From assembly GCF_029851875.1 (NCBI RefSeq), contig NZ_JARKVC010000018.1, forward strand, positions 1-64,000: 64,000 nt of DNA, read 5' to 3'. Positions 1 through 7,886 of the stretch are shown here, piece after piece. Position numbers and translations under genes: made by a program. Origin of the DNA: Actinomyces sp. (GTDB taxonomy: Bacteria > Actinomycetota > Actinomycetes > Actinomycetales > Actinomycetaceae). Numbering within the stretch: the stretch's first letter is position 1; each line of letters opens with the position of its first letter. The notes beneath the pieces were generated by a model. The model did no database searches and was not told where the DNA came from. It worked only from the letters and a program-made list of their open reading frames with translations.

Positions 1-18
1 CCACCTGACGCCAGGTGG
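1..18. terminator. Small hairpin at window edge
   Basis: CCACCTG at 1-7 and CAGGTGG at 12-18 form a perfect 7-bp stem with a 4-base loop. It is probably the tail of a terminator of an upstream gene that lies outside the window. There is no U-run, and its left side is cut by the window edge. Confidence 0.3.
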
Positions 19-83
19 TCCCACCCCGGTTGCGCGCTACCCGGAGCGGCCCGTCAGGACTCCTGAGGTGACTCGTGATTCCT

Positions 84-113
84 CTGACAGCACGCCCGCT
101 GGGGGAGTAATGT
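84..113 (+). promoter_or_regulatory. Putative promoter of the peptide/lipoprotein/exporter operon
   Basis: CTGACA at 84-89 and TAATGT at 108-113 are separated by 18 bases, giving a sigma-70-like promoter about 60 bases before the first small ORF. The same -35 hexamer (CTGACA) appears in the alcohol dehydrogenase promoter near 10.18 kb. Seen by eye only; no transcript evidence. Confidence 0.35.
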
Positions 114-173
114 GGGCCACGCCAGGACGCGTTGTGCGTCTTCTGGCCTCTTGCTGACAAGGATGTGATCTCA

Positions 174-284
174 ATGATCAAGAAGATCGTCTCGGCCGCT
201 GCTTCTGTCCTTGTTGCCGTGGGTGCGCTAGGGGTTTCCTCTGCCTATTTCACGAGCCAGCTCCCTGCTGGCGGGTGGTGCTGA
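174..284 (+). CDS. Small secreted-like peptide (36 aa) at head of export operon
   Basis: The ATG at 174 has AAGGA at 159-163, ten bases upstream. The peptide starts with Ile-Lys-Lys, then has a hydrophobic stretch of about 20 residues with small residues near Ser-Ser-Ala, and ends in AGGWC. It therefore looks like a signal peptide with a very short tail. Its stop (TGA 282-284) overlaps the ATG of the lipoprotein gene in a TGATG junction, so the two are likely translationally coupled. The downstream adaptor and ABC exporter make a secreted peptide, pheromone or bacteriocin-like factor conceivable. A plain leader peptide controlling the operon is equally possible. No family was recognised. The existence of the gene is inferred from RBS, overlap and composition. 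Confidence 0.5.
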   Translation: MIKKIVSAAASVLVAVGALGVSSAYFTSQLPAGGWC

Positions 285-1228
285 TGGGGCTCCGGTCGTG
301 GTGCCCGAGGGTACTGGCCTTCGTGCTGCTCGCGGCGGGGTTGTCTGCCTGCGGTCCTGAGACGGCTGAGCAGGAGGTCGGTGCTGACGTCTCGTCCATG
401 TCCCTCAGTGACATCTCCCCGGACGGAACGGTGTCGGTCTCGGGCTTGACGATCAAGGACTATGAGAAGGGGAGCCTGCCTTCCTACCCCTATGAGGGGG
501 TTGACCCCAGGCTGTGGAGCTACGCCTATGACCTCCACGTGGCCTCGTGCATGGTGGACCGAGGTAGAGTGGCACCACCGGTGCAGGAGTTTGACTGGAA
601 CGCCCCGGAGGCGGAGACGCTTTCTGGTGGATGGGGCCGACCCCGAACGGTTGACGAGGCAAGGCAGTACGGATACCACGCTGCCCCCTCAGGGCTCCGT
701 GACTTTGTGATGGCGGCCGAAGCCTTCCTCGCCTCCCAGGGGGAGTCCTACCGCGAGGACTTCGAGGACTGTAGACGCCGTGTGATGGAAGACCCCGTAT
801 TTGAGCGGGCCGGCCAGGCTATGAAATATATGCCGCAGGCGTCTGGATTTGAGGAGAATCCTGCGCTCAAGGAGGCGATGGCTGCATGGCGTGAGTGCAT
901 GGCTCCGCTGGGGATCCCGGACCTGCCTGAGGACCGTCCGGGCCCTGCTCCGTCGGTGATGGAGCGTTTTGGCCTGGGCGGGGCTGATAACACTCGGTAT
1001 GCCGACCTGTCGACTCTGACGGAGGAGGAGGTCGAGATCGCGGTCCATGAGGCGCAGTGCACCGAGAACAGCGGCTATGACCGGCTGGCCTACGGCCTGA
1101 CGTGGGAGGCCAATGACAGCTACCTTGCGGACCATGCCCCTGAGTTCGCGGCTGTTCTGGAAGAGATCCGCGAGCAGGAGCAGACGCTGAAGGACTACAT
1201 CAACGCCCATCGCAGCGTGGTGGATTGA
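284..1228 (+). CDS. Putative lipoprotein, function unknown
   Basis: The ATG at 284 is chosen because it overlaps the preceding stop; a GTG at 275 in the same frame is less attractive. The 314-aa product begins with a signal sequence ending in LSAC, a good lipobox, so the protein should be diacylated and anchored outside the membrane. The mature part is acidic, apparently soluble, and contains cysteines in CMVDRGR, DCRRRV, WRECMAP and QCTENS contexts that could form disulfides. It is followed four bases later by the membrane adaptor gene and then by an ABC ATPase/permease, so it may be a substrate-binding or accessory lipoprotein of that exporter. No known domain was recognised. Confidence 0.8.
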   Translation: MGLRSWCPRVLAFVLLAAGLSACGPETAEQEVGADVSSMSLSDISPDGTVSVSGLTIKDYEKGSLPSYPYEGVDPRLWSYAYDLHVASCMVDRGRVAPPVQEFDWNAPEAETLSGGWGRPRTVDEARQYGYHAAPSGLRDFVMAAEAFLASQGESYREDFEDCRRRVMEDPVFERAGQAMKYMPQASGFEENPALKEAMAAWRECMAPLGIPDLPEDRPGPAPSVMERFGLGGADNTRYADLSTLTEEEVEIAVHEAQCTENSGYDRLAYGLTWEANDSYLADHAPEFAAVLEEIREQEQTLKDYINAHRSVVD

Positions 1229-1232
1229 GAAG

Positions 1233-2567
1233 ATGACGTTCCCTGGATCCTCTGATCCCATGGCCACGCAGGAGGCTGACGCCCCTCGCCCGCAGCGACG
1301 CCGCTGGCTCGTCCTCCTGGCTGTCGTCGTGACCGTCGCAGTGGTCGCCGGGACCTGGTGGCTGGCGCGCAGCGTCCAGTCCCCGGCCCAGCGTGACGCG
1401 GCCGCGGCACCGCCCACCGTCCAGCCGGTCACGGTGGCGGTGACCAGCGGCGACCTGCACGATGAGATCACCGCCGCTGCCACGGTCGTACAGACCGAGA
1501 CCCAGACAGTGACCCTGCCTCTGGCGGACGGACGGAGTGTCGTCAGCCGCCAGCTGGTCGCGCCGGGCCAGCAGCTGCGCGCCGGTCAGGTCCTTCTTCA
1601 CGTCAACGGCCGCCCGGTCATCGCGCTGCCCGGGGCCTTTCCCACCTACCGGGACCTTGTCCAGGGCGACCAGGGCGACGACGTCGTTCAGCTCCAGCAG
1701 GCCCTGGCGAGCCTGGGCTACAGCGTGCGGGCGGACGGCGACTTCGGAGCAGCCACCGCCAGCGCGCTGAGGAACCTGTACACGGATCTTGGCTACTCCG
1801 TGCCCACGACCACCAGGCAAGTAGGAGGGACAGAAGGGGGCGGGGCTGATGCCACGCAGCAGGGCACGTCCTCCTCGGGCCCCGGTGCCCAGGAGAGGAA
1901 GGACGCTCAGGCTGGGACGGCTACCCAGACGACGCTGCTCACTCTCCCCCAGGCCGAGGTCGTCTACGTCCCCAATCTCGCCTCCTGCCCTGTCGTCACC
2001 GAGCTACCCGCCCAGGGGCAGGTCCTTGACGCTGCCACCGCCGTCATGACCGTGGCTGGCGGCTCGGCCCGTGTGGAGGCCCAGATGCCCAAGGGGACGG
2101 CTGACACCCTCAGCGTCGGGACCAGGGCGCGCGCGGTGAGCGCAGCGGGAGAGCTCTCCCTGGCCCTGTCCCAGACGCGTCTGGTGGAGCAGGACACCGC
2201 CAAGGGGAGTGAGACCGGTGCTCAGCAGGCCGCCCCCAACGCCGGGGTAGGCGGCGCGATGGGCTCCTACCTGGGTGGCGTCCAGTCCGTCGCCGTCTTT
2301 ACCCTGGAGGGCGGGGGAGAGCTGCCGGGGCCGGGGGAGGAGCTTGTGCTCACCATTGAGCGCACTCCCACGATCACCGGCGCCCTGCTTGTCCCCAAGC
2401 GTGCCGTGGCCACCACCGCTGACGGGGCGCACACCGTCCTGGCCAGGCAGGAGGACGGCTCCTTCCTCACCGTCCCGGTGGCCCTCGAGGGGTGCGTGGG
2501 CGGGCAGTGCGCGATCACCGCCGACTCCCTCGCGGTGGGCGACCAGCTCCAGGTCGACCAGTCATGA
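1233..2567 (+). CDS. HlyD/MacA-like membrane adaptor with peptidoglycan-binding domain
   Basis: The 444-aa product has a cytoplasmic Arg-rich start, one membrane helix at about residues 27-47, and then an extracytoplasmic region resembling membrane-fusion adaptors. A PG_binding_1-type repeat (GDQGDDVVQLQQALASLGY, then GDFGAATASALR) sits around residues 144-180 and probably touches the cell wall. The C-terminal half has beta-barrel-like segments with PKGTADTLSVGTRAR. Such adaptors partner MacB-type ABC transporters in Gram-positive bacteria. That fits its 3' end, where ATGA overlaps the start of the ABC gene. The ATG at 1233 gives the short spacing to the lipoprotein gene; an internal ATG at 1260 lacks an RBS. 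The substrate is unknown. Confidence 0.8.
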   Translation: MTFPGSSDPMATQEADAPRPQRRRWLVLLAVVVTVAVVAGTWWLARSVQSPAQRDAAAAPPTVQPVTVAVTSGDLHDEITAAATVVQTETQTVTLPLADGRSVVSRQLVAPGQQLRAGQVLLHVNGRPVIALPGAFPTYRDLVQGDQGDDVVQLQQALASLGYSVRADGDFGAATASALRNLYTDLGYSVPTTTRQVGGTEGGGADATQQGTSSSGPGAQERKDAQAGTATQTTLLTLPQAEVVYVPNLASCPVVTELPAQGQVLDAATAVMTVAGGSARVEAQMPKGTADTLSVGTRARAVSAAGELSLALSQTRLVEQDTAKGSETGAQQAAPNAGVGGAMGSYLGGVQSVAVFTLEGGGELPGPGEELVLTIERTPTITGALLVPKRAVATTADGAHTVLARQEDGSFLTVPVALEGCVGGQCAITADSLAVGDQLQVDQS

Positions 2568-4519
2568 CCGAGCTCCGCCTGGAGGCGGTCAGCCGCACCT
2601 ACCCCGGTGCTGTCCCCGTCAAGGCACTGCGTGAGGCGGAGCTGGTGATCCGGCAGGGTGACTTCGTGGCGATCGAGGGGCCCTCCGGGGCGGGGAAGTC
2701 CACCCTGCTCAATGTCCTGGCCCTGCTGGACACCCCGACAGCAGGCCGGTACCTCATTGATGACGTGCCTGCCACTGACCTGGACGACGGCGAGGCCGCG
2801 CGCATGCGCGCCCGGACCTTCGGCTTCGTCTTCCAGTCCTTCCACCTCATCCCCCACCGCAGCGCCGTGGAGAACGTCATGCTCGGGCTGGCCTACCAGG
2901 GCGCCACCGTCGACCAGGCCCGGCGGCGGGCGCTGAGGGCGCTGGACTTCGTGGGCCTGTCCCACCGCAGCCACATGCCGGTGGACCGTCTGTCCGGAGG
3001 CGAGCGTCAGCGCGTGGCGATCGCCAGGGCCATCAGCGGTGGCGCACCGGTGCTCCTGGCTGACGAGCCGACCGGCAACCTCGACTCCGCCTCCTCGCAG
3101 GCAGTGATGGACCTCCTCCAGGAGCTGAGCGGGGCCGGCACCACGGTCGTCGTCGTCACCCATGACCCGGCGGTGGCGGCGCGTGCCGACCGGCGCGTGC
3201 GGGTCGTTGACGGGCGGGTGAGTGAGGAGACCCGGCCCCTGGACCCCGGAGCCGCCCAGAGGCCGGGGCAGGTTGCCAGCTGTGAGGACGGTGACAGCCC
3301 CGCCTCTGCGGAGGCTGGCGTGCCTGCCCGCCCCTCCACGGTGCGGTGGCGCATGATGCTGCATGACGTCGCGCGTACCCTGGACGCGGAGCCGGGGCGC
3401 ACCCTCAGGCTCGTGTCCGTGGTGGTCGTGGCCGTCATGCTGTGCCTGACCATCATCGGCCTGGCCTACACGGCCCGCTACCAGGTCTCAGCCGCTTTTG
3501 ACGCCCAGCGCAACCGCCGGGTCGCCGTCGGTGTCCAGGAGGACTCCCTGACCGGCGTCGGCCCGGCCCAGGTGGCGGCCGCTCCGGACCGGGAGGGGAT
3601 GGCGCGTGTCGCCTCGGTCGCGGGTGTCGAGGAGGTCATGGCCCTCAGCGTCCATGAGGACCTGGAGGCGACGACGGATCCCAGCCTGCCGGCCTCAAGC
3701 GTGAGGGCCTACGGGATCACCCCCGCCACCCCGGTCTCCCACCTCCTGGGTGTCCAGGAGCTGGCTCCCGGGGTCGACCTGTCCCGTGGGCTCGGCGAGG
3801 GACAGGTCCTCGTCGGCGCAGCCGCTGCCGCCTCCCTTGGGCTCGGCCCTGTACAGGCCTCACCGACGCTGTGGGTCGAGGGCGTCCCCTACGAGGTCGT
3901 CGGGCTCATCTCGCAGGCGGGGCTGAGGGCGGAGATGATGAGCGCCGTCGTCATGAGCCAGGAGCAGCTCTCGGGGCTCTCGCCCGCCCGTGAGGCGGGC
4001 GTGGAGATCTGGGTCCAGCCGGGGGCCGCCCAGGAGGTGGGCAAGGTCGCCGCCGTGGCCTGGCTGCCCGAGCTCGCTGAGCAGACCACGACGCTGGCGC
4101 CGCCGGACCCGCAGGCCATGCGTGAGGTCCTGGAGTCTGACGTGCGCAACATCCTGCTCACCCTCACTGCCGTCGCGGTGCTCGCGGGGCTGGCGACCCT
4201 GTCCAGCGCCATGAACACTGCTGTCCAGGCCCGCCACGGTGAGCTGGCGCTGCGCCGTGCCATCGGGGCCCGCCGGATCCACCTGCGCGTGCTCATTGCG
4301 GGGGAGTCCGTGCTCATCGGCCTGGTGGGCGGGTGCGTTGGCGTGGTCGGCTCGGTGCTGGTGATCCTCGGGGTGACCATCGCCCAGCGCTGGCAGCCGG
4401 TCATCGAGCCCCTTACCCTGCCTCTGGGGGTGCTGCTCGGCGTGGTCGCAGGTCTGGCGGCGGCGCTGCTGGCAGCCCGTCGGGCCAGCCGGATCGATCC
4501 TGCGGCGGCGCTGCGCTAG
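2564..4519 (+). CDS. MacB-type ABC transporter, fused ATPase and FtsX-like permease
   Basis: The start is ATG 2564, overlapping the adaptor stop. The 651-aa product carries an ATPase domain first: Walker A GPSGAGKST at residues 39-47, signature LSGGERQR, and Walker B VLLADEPTG. A permease domain follows, with membrane helices near residues 285-310, after about 530, around 580-610 and at the C-terminus, and a large extracytoplasmic loop between helices 1 and 2. This is the MacB/LolCD-like 'mechanotransmission' architecture, usually serving export of peptides or lipoproteins, or resistance, rather than import. With the adaptor and lipoprotein it forms a complete export unit. The substrate cannot be read from the sequence; the small peptide gene in front is a candidate. 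Confidence 0.9.
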   Translation: MTELRLEAVSRTYPGAVPVKALREAELVIRQGDFVAIEGPSGAGKSTLLNVLALLDTPTAGRYLIDDVPATDLDDGEAARMRARTFGFVFQSFHLIPHRSAVENVMLGLAYQGATVDQARRRALRALDFVGLSHRSHMPVDRLSGGERQRVAIARAISGGAPVLLADEPTGNLDSASSQAVMDLLQELSGAGTTVVVVTHDPAVAARADRRVRVVDGRVSEETRPLDPGAAQRPGQVASCEDGDSPASAEAGVPARPSTVRWRMMLHDVARTLDAEPGRTLRLVSVVVVAVMLCLTIIGLAYTARYQVSAAFDAQRNRRVAVGVQEDSLTGVGPAQVAAAPDREGMARVASVAGVEEVMALSVHEDLEATTDPSLPASSVRAYGITPATPVSHLLGVQELAPGVDLSRGLGEGQVLVGAAAAASLGLGPVQASPTLWVEGVPYEVVGLISQAGLRAEMMSAVVMSQEQLSGLSPAREAGVEIWVQPGAAQEVGKVAAVAWLPELAEQTTTLAPPDPQAMREVLESDVRNILLTLTAVAVLAGLATLSSAMNTAVQARHGELALRRAIGARRIHLRVLIAGESVLIGLVGGCVGVVGSVLVILGVTIAQRWQPVIEPLTLPLGVLLGVVAGLAAALLAARRASRIDPAAALR

Positions 4520-4582
4520 GCGGGGCCGGGGCCTGGTGGCGCAGCCTGCTCGTGCGTCGCTGCTGCGATCGGTCCGTCTCAA

Positions 4583-4596
4583 TTTGTCTACACAAA
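4583..4596. promoter_or_regulatory. Operator-like palindrome, island site 1
   Basis: TTTGTCTACACAAA is an inverted repeat with half-sites TTTGT and ACAAA, about 90 bases before the TIM-barrel gene at 4687. It matches four other sites in this island (6776, 10175, 12836, 15944) with half-sites close to TTTGTC/GACAAA separated by two bases. The binding regulator is not identified. Confidence 0.6.
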
Positions 4597-4639
4597 CGGG
4601 TGGCGTGTCGCCCGGCAGCGATGTATTCTCGATTGCGTC

Positions 4640-4651
4640 CGAAACGATTCG
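4640..4651. promoter_or_regulatory. LacI-type operator candidate
   Basis: CGAAACGATTCG is a 12-bp palindrome with one mismatched pair and a central CG, as is usual for LacI-family operators. It lies between a possible -10 (TATTCT, 4624-4629) and the RBS of the gene at 4687. The LacI-type regulator encoded at 16054-17070 is the obvious candidate binder; this is inferred. Confidence 0.4.
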
Positions 4652-4686
4652 AACACTCTGGCCCTCCACCTCAAGGAGCGACAACG

Positions 4687-5622
4687 ATGTCACCGTCAAA
4701 GGCTGTCAACACTCTCGACCCCACGTACTCCCAGCTCACCATCGGCGTGTGCCCCGACCAGTGGGGCGTCTGGTTCCCGGACGACCCCAAGCAGATGAGC
4801 CCCCGCCAGGCCTGGGAGGAGATGGCTGAGGCCGGCTTCGAGGTGATCGAGACCGGGCCCTTCGGCTACTTCCCGACCGACCCCAAGGAGCTGCAGAAGT
4901 GGTGCGACGAGTACGGCATGCGCGTGGTCGCCGGCACCGGCTGGGGAGTCCTTCACAAGGCTGAGGCCTGGGAGACCACCCTCACGACCTTCCGTGCCAT
5001 CGCCGAGACCCACGCCGCCGTCGGCGCCGAGTACATCGTCCACCTCCCCCCGCTGTACCGCGACGACAAGACCTGGGAGTGGACCGACGACCGAGTCCTG
5101 AGCGACGAGGCCTGGAGGCTCTACATCGAGCACGCCAACGCCCTGGGGCAGATGCTGCTCGATGAGTACGGCCTCAAGATGGTCCTCCACCCTCACGGTG
5201 ACTCCCACATCGAGACGCCCGAGGAGATCGCCCGTGTCCTCGACGCCACTGACCCGACCTACGTCAACCTGTGCCTGGACTCCGGGCACGTCGTCTACGG
5301 CGGCGGTGACCCGATCGAGCTGTGCAAGAAGTACCCCGAGCGCATCGCCTACGTCCACATCAAGGCCTTCGACGAGGACATCACCCGCCAGGCCCACGAG
5401 AAGGACTGGCCCTTCGGTGAGGCCGTGACCAAGGGCGCCTCGGTCTGCCCGCCCAAGGGTCTGCCCGAGATGCACGCCTTCGTCGACGCCCTGGCTGCCC
5501 TCGACAAGCCGCTCTACGCGATCTGTGAGCAGGACTGCTACCCCTGCGACCCGTCCTTCCCCAAGCAGAACGCCGTCAACATGCGCACGTACCTGGCCGA
5601 GTGCGGCCTGGGCCTGGCCTGA
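4687..5622 (+). CDS. IolE/IolI-family TIM-barrel sugar isomerase or inosose dehydratase-like
   Basis: The ATG at 4687 follows AAGGAG by eight bases. The 311-aa product is an AP-endonuclease-2-type TIM barrel. Likely metal-site segments are MVLHPHGDSH, LCLDSGHVVYGGGDP, YVHIKAF and AICEQDC, giving the usual His/Asp/His/Glu pattern. It resembles inosose (2-keto-myo-inositol) dehydratases in the N-terminal PDQWGVWFPDD segment and the DSGH motif. It lacks the IolE-specific HHHxGTVVQT box seen in the protein at 11805-12731. Its gene is followed by iolG after a 112-base gap holding a hairpin. A role on a keto-cyclitol or keto-sugar made by the adjacent dehydrogenase is inferred; the exact reaction is open. 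Confidence 0.75.
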   Translation: MSPSKAVNTLDPTYSQLTIGVCPDQWGVWFPDDPKQMSPRQAWEEMAEAGFEVIETGPFGYFPTDPKELQKWCDEYGMRVVAGTGWGVLHKAEAWETTLTTFRAIAETHAAVGAEYIVHLPPLYRDDKTWEWTDDRVLSDEAWRLYIEHANALGQMLLDEYGLKMVLHPHGDSHIETPEEIARVLDATDPTYVNLCLDSGHVVYGGGDPIELCKKYPERIAYVHIKAFDEDITRQAHEKDWPFGEAVTKGASVCPPKGLPEMHAFVDALAALDKPLYAICEQDCYPCDPSFPKQNAVNMRTYLAECGLGLA

Positions 5623-5655
5623 CCCCGGCCTGAGCCTCCCCGCCCGCCTGACTCG

Positions 5656-5694
5656 CTGTGGGCACCGCCGCGCTCCGCACGACGGTGCCCACAG
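5656..5694 (+). terminator. Intercistronic hairpin
   Basis: CTGTGGGCACCG (5656-5667) pairs perfectly with CGGTGCCCACAG (5683-5694) across a 15-base loop. It lies between the TIM-barrel gene and iolG and has no U-run. It is more likely a partial attenuator or mRNA-stability element than a full stop. Confidence 0.5.
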
Positions 5695-5734
5695 CACCCC
5701 CACCACACCACGACTCAAGGAAGAGGACACTGAC

Positions 5735-6742
5735 ATGACTGTTCGCATCGGACTCATCGGCGCCGGCGGCATGGGCCGCGCCCACCTCGCCCGCATCCAC
5801 GACGACCTCGCCGGCGCGAGGATCACCGCGGTGGCCGACATCGTCCTGGACGCCGCCCGCGCTGCCGCCGAGCCGTACGGCGCCAAGGCCTACGACAGCT
5901 CCGAGACGCTCATCAACGACCCCGAGGTCGACGCCGTCGTCATCGCCACCTTCGGCAAGGTCCACGCCCCCGACGTCATCAGGTGCATCGAGGCAGGCAA
6001 GTACGTCCTGTGCGAGAAGCCGCTGGCGACCACCGCCGAGGACTGCCTGGCCATCATGGACGCCGAGCGCAGGGCCGGAAAGAGGCTCGTCACCGTAGGC
6101 TTCATGCGACGCTTCGACGCCGCCTACAACGAGATGAAGGCTGTCCTGGACAAGGGTTGTCACGGTGAGGCGCTGCTGGTCCACAACCGCCACCGCAACC
6201 CCAGCGTGCCTGAGTCCTACACCTCGCGCATGGCGATCGACGACACCGCCATCCACGAGATCGACACCATGCGCTGGCTGCTGGGAGAGGAGATCACCGA
6301 GGTCCGCGTTGACCGCCCGAAGCTGACCACCCGCCGCTTCGACCACCTCATTGATCCGGTCGTGCTCGTCATGCGCACCGAGTCCGGCGTCCTGATCGAC
6401 GACGAGGTCAACGTCAACCTCGAGTACGGCTACTCCATCGAGTGCGAGCTCGTCCTGGAGAGCGCCGCGGTGCGCCTGGGTGACCAGGAGAAGATCTTCA
6501 TCCGTGACATCCACGGGGACCGCAACGCCATGTGCCAGTCCCACATCGACCGCTTCCAGGCTGCCTTCAACGCCGAGGTCCAGTCCTGGATCAACGCCGT
6601 GGCGGCCGGTGAGCACACCGGCTCGACCTCCTGGGACGGATACGCTGCCACGGCTGTCGTCGACGCCGCGGTCCAGTCCCTGGAGAACGGGGGCGAGGTC
6701 GTCAAGGTCTCACTCGTGGAGCGCCCGGCCCTCTACGCGTGA
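5735..6742 (+). CDS. iolG: Inositol 2-dehydrogenase (Gfo/Idh/MocA family)
   Basis: This 335-aa NAD-dependent enzyme oxidises myo-inositol (or a related cyclitol) to the 2-keto compound in the cytoplasm. The Rossmann motif GLIGAGGMG lies at residues 5-13 and the catalytic motif CEKP at 93-96. The catalytic triad reads Lys95, Asp170 and His174, with the same spacing as Lys97, Asp172 and His176 of the Bacillus subtilis enzyme. IHEIDTMRWLLGE is also typical. The ATG at 5735 is preceded by AAGGAAGAGGA. It lies between two TIM-barrel isomerase-like genes, and a further promoter with an operator follows it. Substrate range (myo-, chiro- or scyllo-inositol, or a glucoside) cannot be fixed from sequence. 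Confidence 0.88.
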   Translation: MTVRIGLIGAGGMGRAHLARIHDDLAGARITAVADIVLDAARAAAEPYGAKAYDSSETLINDPEVDAVVIATFGKVHAPDVIRCIEAGKYVLCEKPLATTAEDCLAIMDAERRAGKRLVTVGFMRRFDAAYNEMKAVLDKGCHGEALLVHNRHRNPSVPESYTSRMAIDDTAIHEIDTMRWLLGEEITEVRVDRPKLTTRRFDHLIDPVVLVMRTESGVLIDDEVNVNLEYGYSIECELVLESAAVRLGDQEKIFIRDIHGDRNAMCQSHIDRFQAAFNAEVQSWINAVAAGEHTGSTSWDGYAATAVVDAAVQSLENGGEVVKVSLVERPALYA

Positions 6743-6762
6743 ACCGTCCTGGCGCATCAATC

Positions 6763-6791
6763 TGGACATTCTGTCCTTGTTAAGACATACT
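6763..6791 (+). promoter_or_regulatory. Promoter with operator, island site 2
   Basis: TGGACA (6763-6768) and CATACT (6786-6791) are spaced by 17 bases. The palindrome CTTGTTAAGACATA (6776-6789), a member of the shared island motif, overlaps the -10. A second inverted repeat, GGACA-ttc-TGTCC, covers 6764-6776. Repression by occlusion of the -10 is the natural reading. Confidence 0.55.
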
Positions 6792-6833
6792 CGTCACGGG
6801 CGACGAGGATGTCGACTGCAGAGAGGAGGACCC

Positions 6834-7703
6834 ATGGTAGATATTGCCTTGGATCCGAACATGTACTACATGACGATGTCCACCCCGGACACGTTGCGCA
6901 AGGCGCGCGAGCTGGGGTTCGACTTCGTTGAGCTCTCCCCGAACCACGAGCTGCACCTGTGGCACCACTACCCCAAGGCCGACCGCGCCTTCCTGGATGA
7001 GATCCTCAAGGCGCAGAAGGAGACCGGGGTCAGGGTCCGCACCCTCAACCCGGTGTTCAACTGGTCCTCGCCCGATGAGGCCGAGCGCCAGGCGCAGGTA
7101 CGCAACTGGCGCCGTCTGCTGGAGATCGCCGACGCCCTGGACGTGCGTGACATCGTCTCAGAGTTCTCTGGCGACCGTCGCCAGGCCAGCCGCTCTGAGC
7201 AGCAGTGGTACCGCTCGATGGAGGAGCTCGCTCCTGACTTCGAGCGCTACGGGATCCGTCTCAGCATGGAGGCTCACCCCTACGACTTCGTCGAGCTCCA
7301 CGACCGGGCCCTCGAGCTGGTCCGCTCCATCGACAAGGACTGGGTCGGCTATGAGTACTGCTGCCCGCACACCTTTCACCTGTCCGACGGTGTGGGTGAC
7401 GCGGCACGCATGATCCGCACGGCGGCGCAGTGCGGCAAGCTGCGTGAGGTCCACGTGGCTGACGGCTTCAACCACCGTGCCAACGACGGCAACCGCTACA
7501 TCATCAACCCACCGGGCGCTGATGTCACGGTCCACCAGCACAACGCCATCGGGCAGGGCGAGGTCCCCTGGGACCAGGTGTTCGCCACCCTGCGCGAGGT
7601 CGGATTCGACGGTGTGCTCTCCGTGTGCGTCTTTGGGTGGCACGAGTACGCTGACGACTACAACCGGGCTGCTCTGGCCCGCCTGAAGGAAGAGCTCGGC
7701 TGA
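6834..7703 (+). CDS. IolI-like TIM-barrel isomerase with altered metal site
   Basis: The ATG at 6834 follows GAGAGGAGGA. The 289-aa product is a xylose-isomerase-like TIM barrel of the IolI/hydroxypyruvate isomerase type. LSMEAHP and EVHVADG supply a Glu and a His. The usual LDxxH segment reads YEYCCPHTFHL, and the last strand reads LSVCVFGWHE where a Glu is expected. Two of the four customary metal ligands therefore appear replaced or shifted. It could be an inosose isomerase, a keto-glycoside lyase or a sugar isomerase using a different metal geometry. It has its own promoter and probably leads into the permease gene 183 bases downstream. Confidence 0.7.
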   Translation: MVDIALDPNMYYMTMSTPDTLRKARELGFDFVELSPNHELHLWHHYPKADRAFLDEILKAQKETGVRVRTLNPVFNWSSPDEAERQAQVRNWRRLLEIADALDVRDIVSEFSGDRRQASRSEQQWYRSMEELAPDFERYGIRLSMEAHPYDFVELHDRALELVRSIDKDWVGYEYCCPHTFHLSDGVGDAARMIRTAAQCGKLREVHVADGFNHRANDGNRYIINPPGADVTVHQHNAIGQGEVPWDQVFATLREVGFDGVLSVCVFGWHEYADDYNRAALARLKEELG

Positions 7704-7812
7704 CCTCGACGGGTCGGCCCGCAGCGCCAGCGCCACCGTGAACGCGGCGTGGACCGGCCCGTTGCCTCTTCCTCACCCACGGCGGGCCTGCGTTAAGGAC
7801 GTCTCCCGCCTG

Positions 7813-7833
7813 CGAGCCAGTCACGCTGGCTCG
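7813..7833 (+). terminator. Intercistronic hairpin before permease
   Basis: CGAGCCAG (7813-7820) pairs with CTGGCTCG (7826-7833) around a five-base loop, 53 bases before the permease start. With no U-run it is probably a partial terminator or a processing/stability hairpin between the isomerase and permease genes. Confidence 0.45.
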
Positions 7834-7886
7834 ACACATCCTGATCCTGGCGAGGATGCCAGGAGCCTCACATCAAAGGAGAACTC

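Noticed and set aside
174-284. Lactococcin 972-type bacteriocin precursor
   Set aside because: A short GVSSAY match is seen, but the peptide is far too short, lacks the mature domain, and the neighbouring genes do not match that operon.
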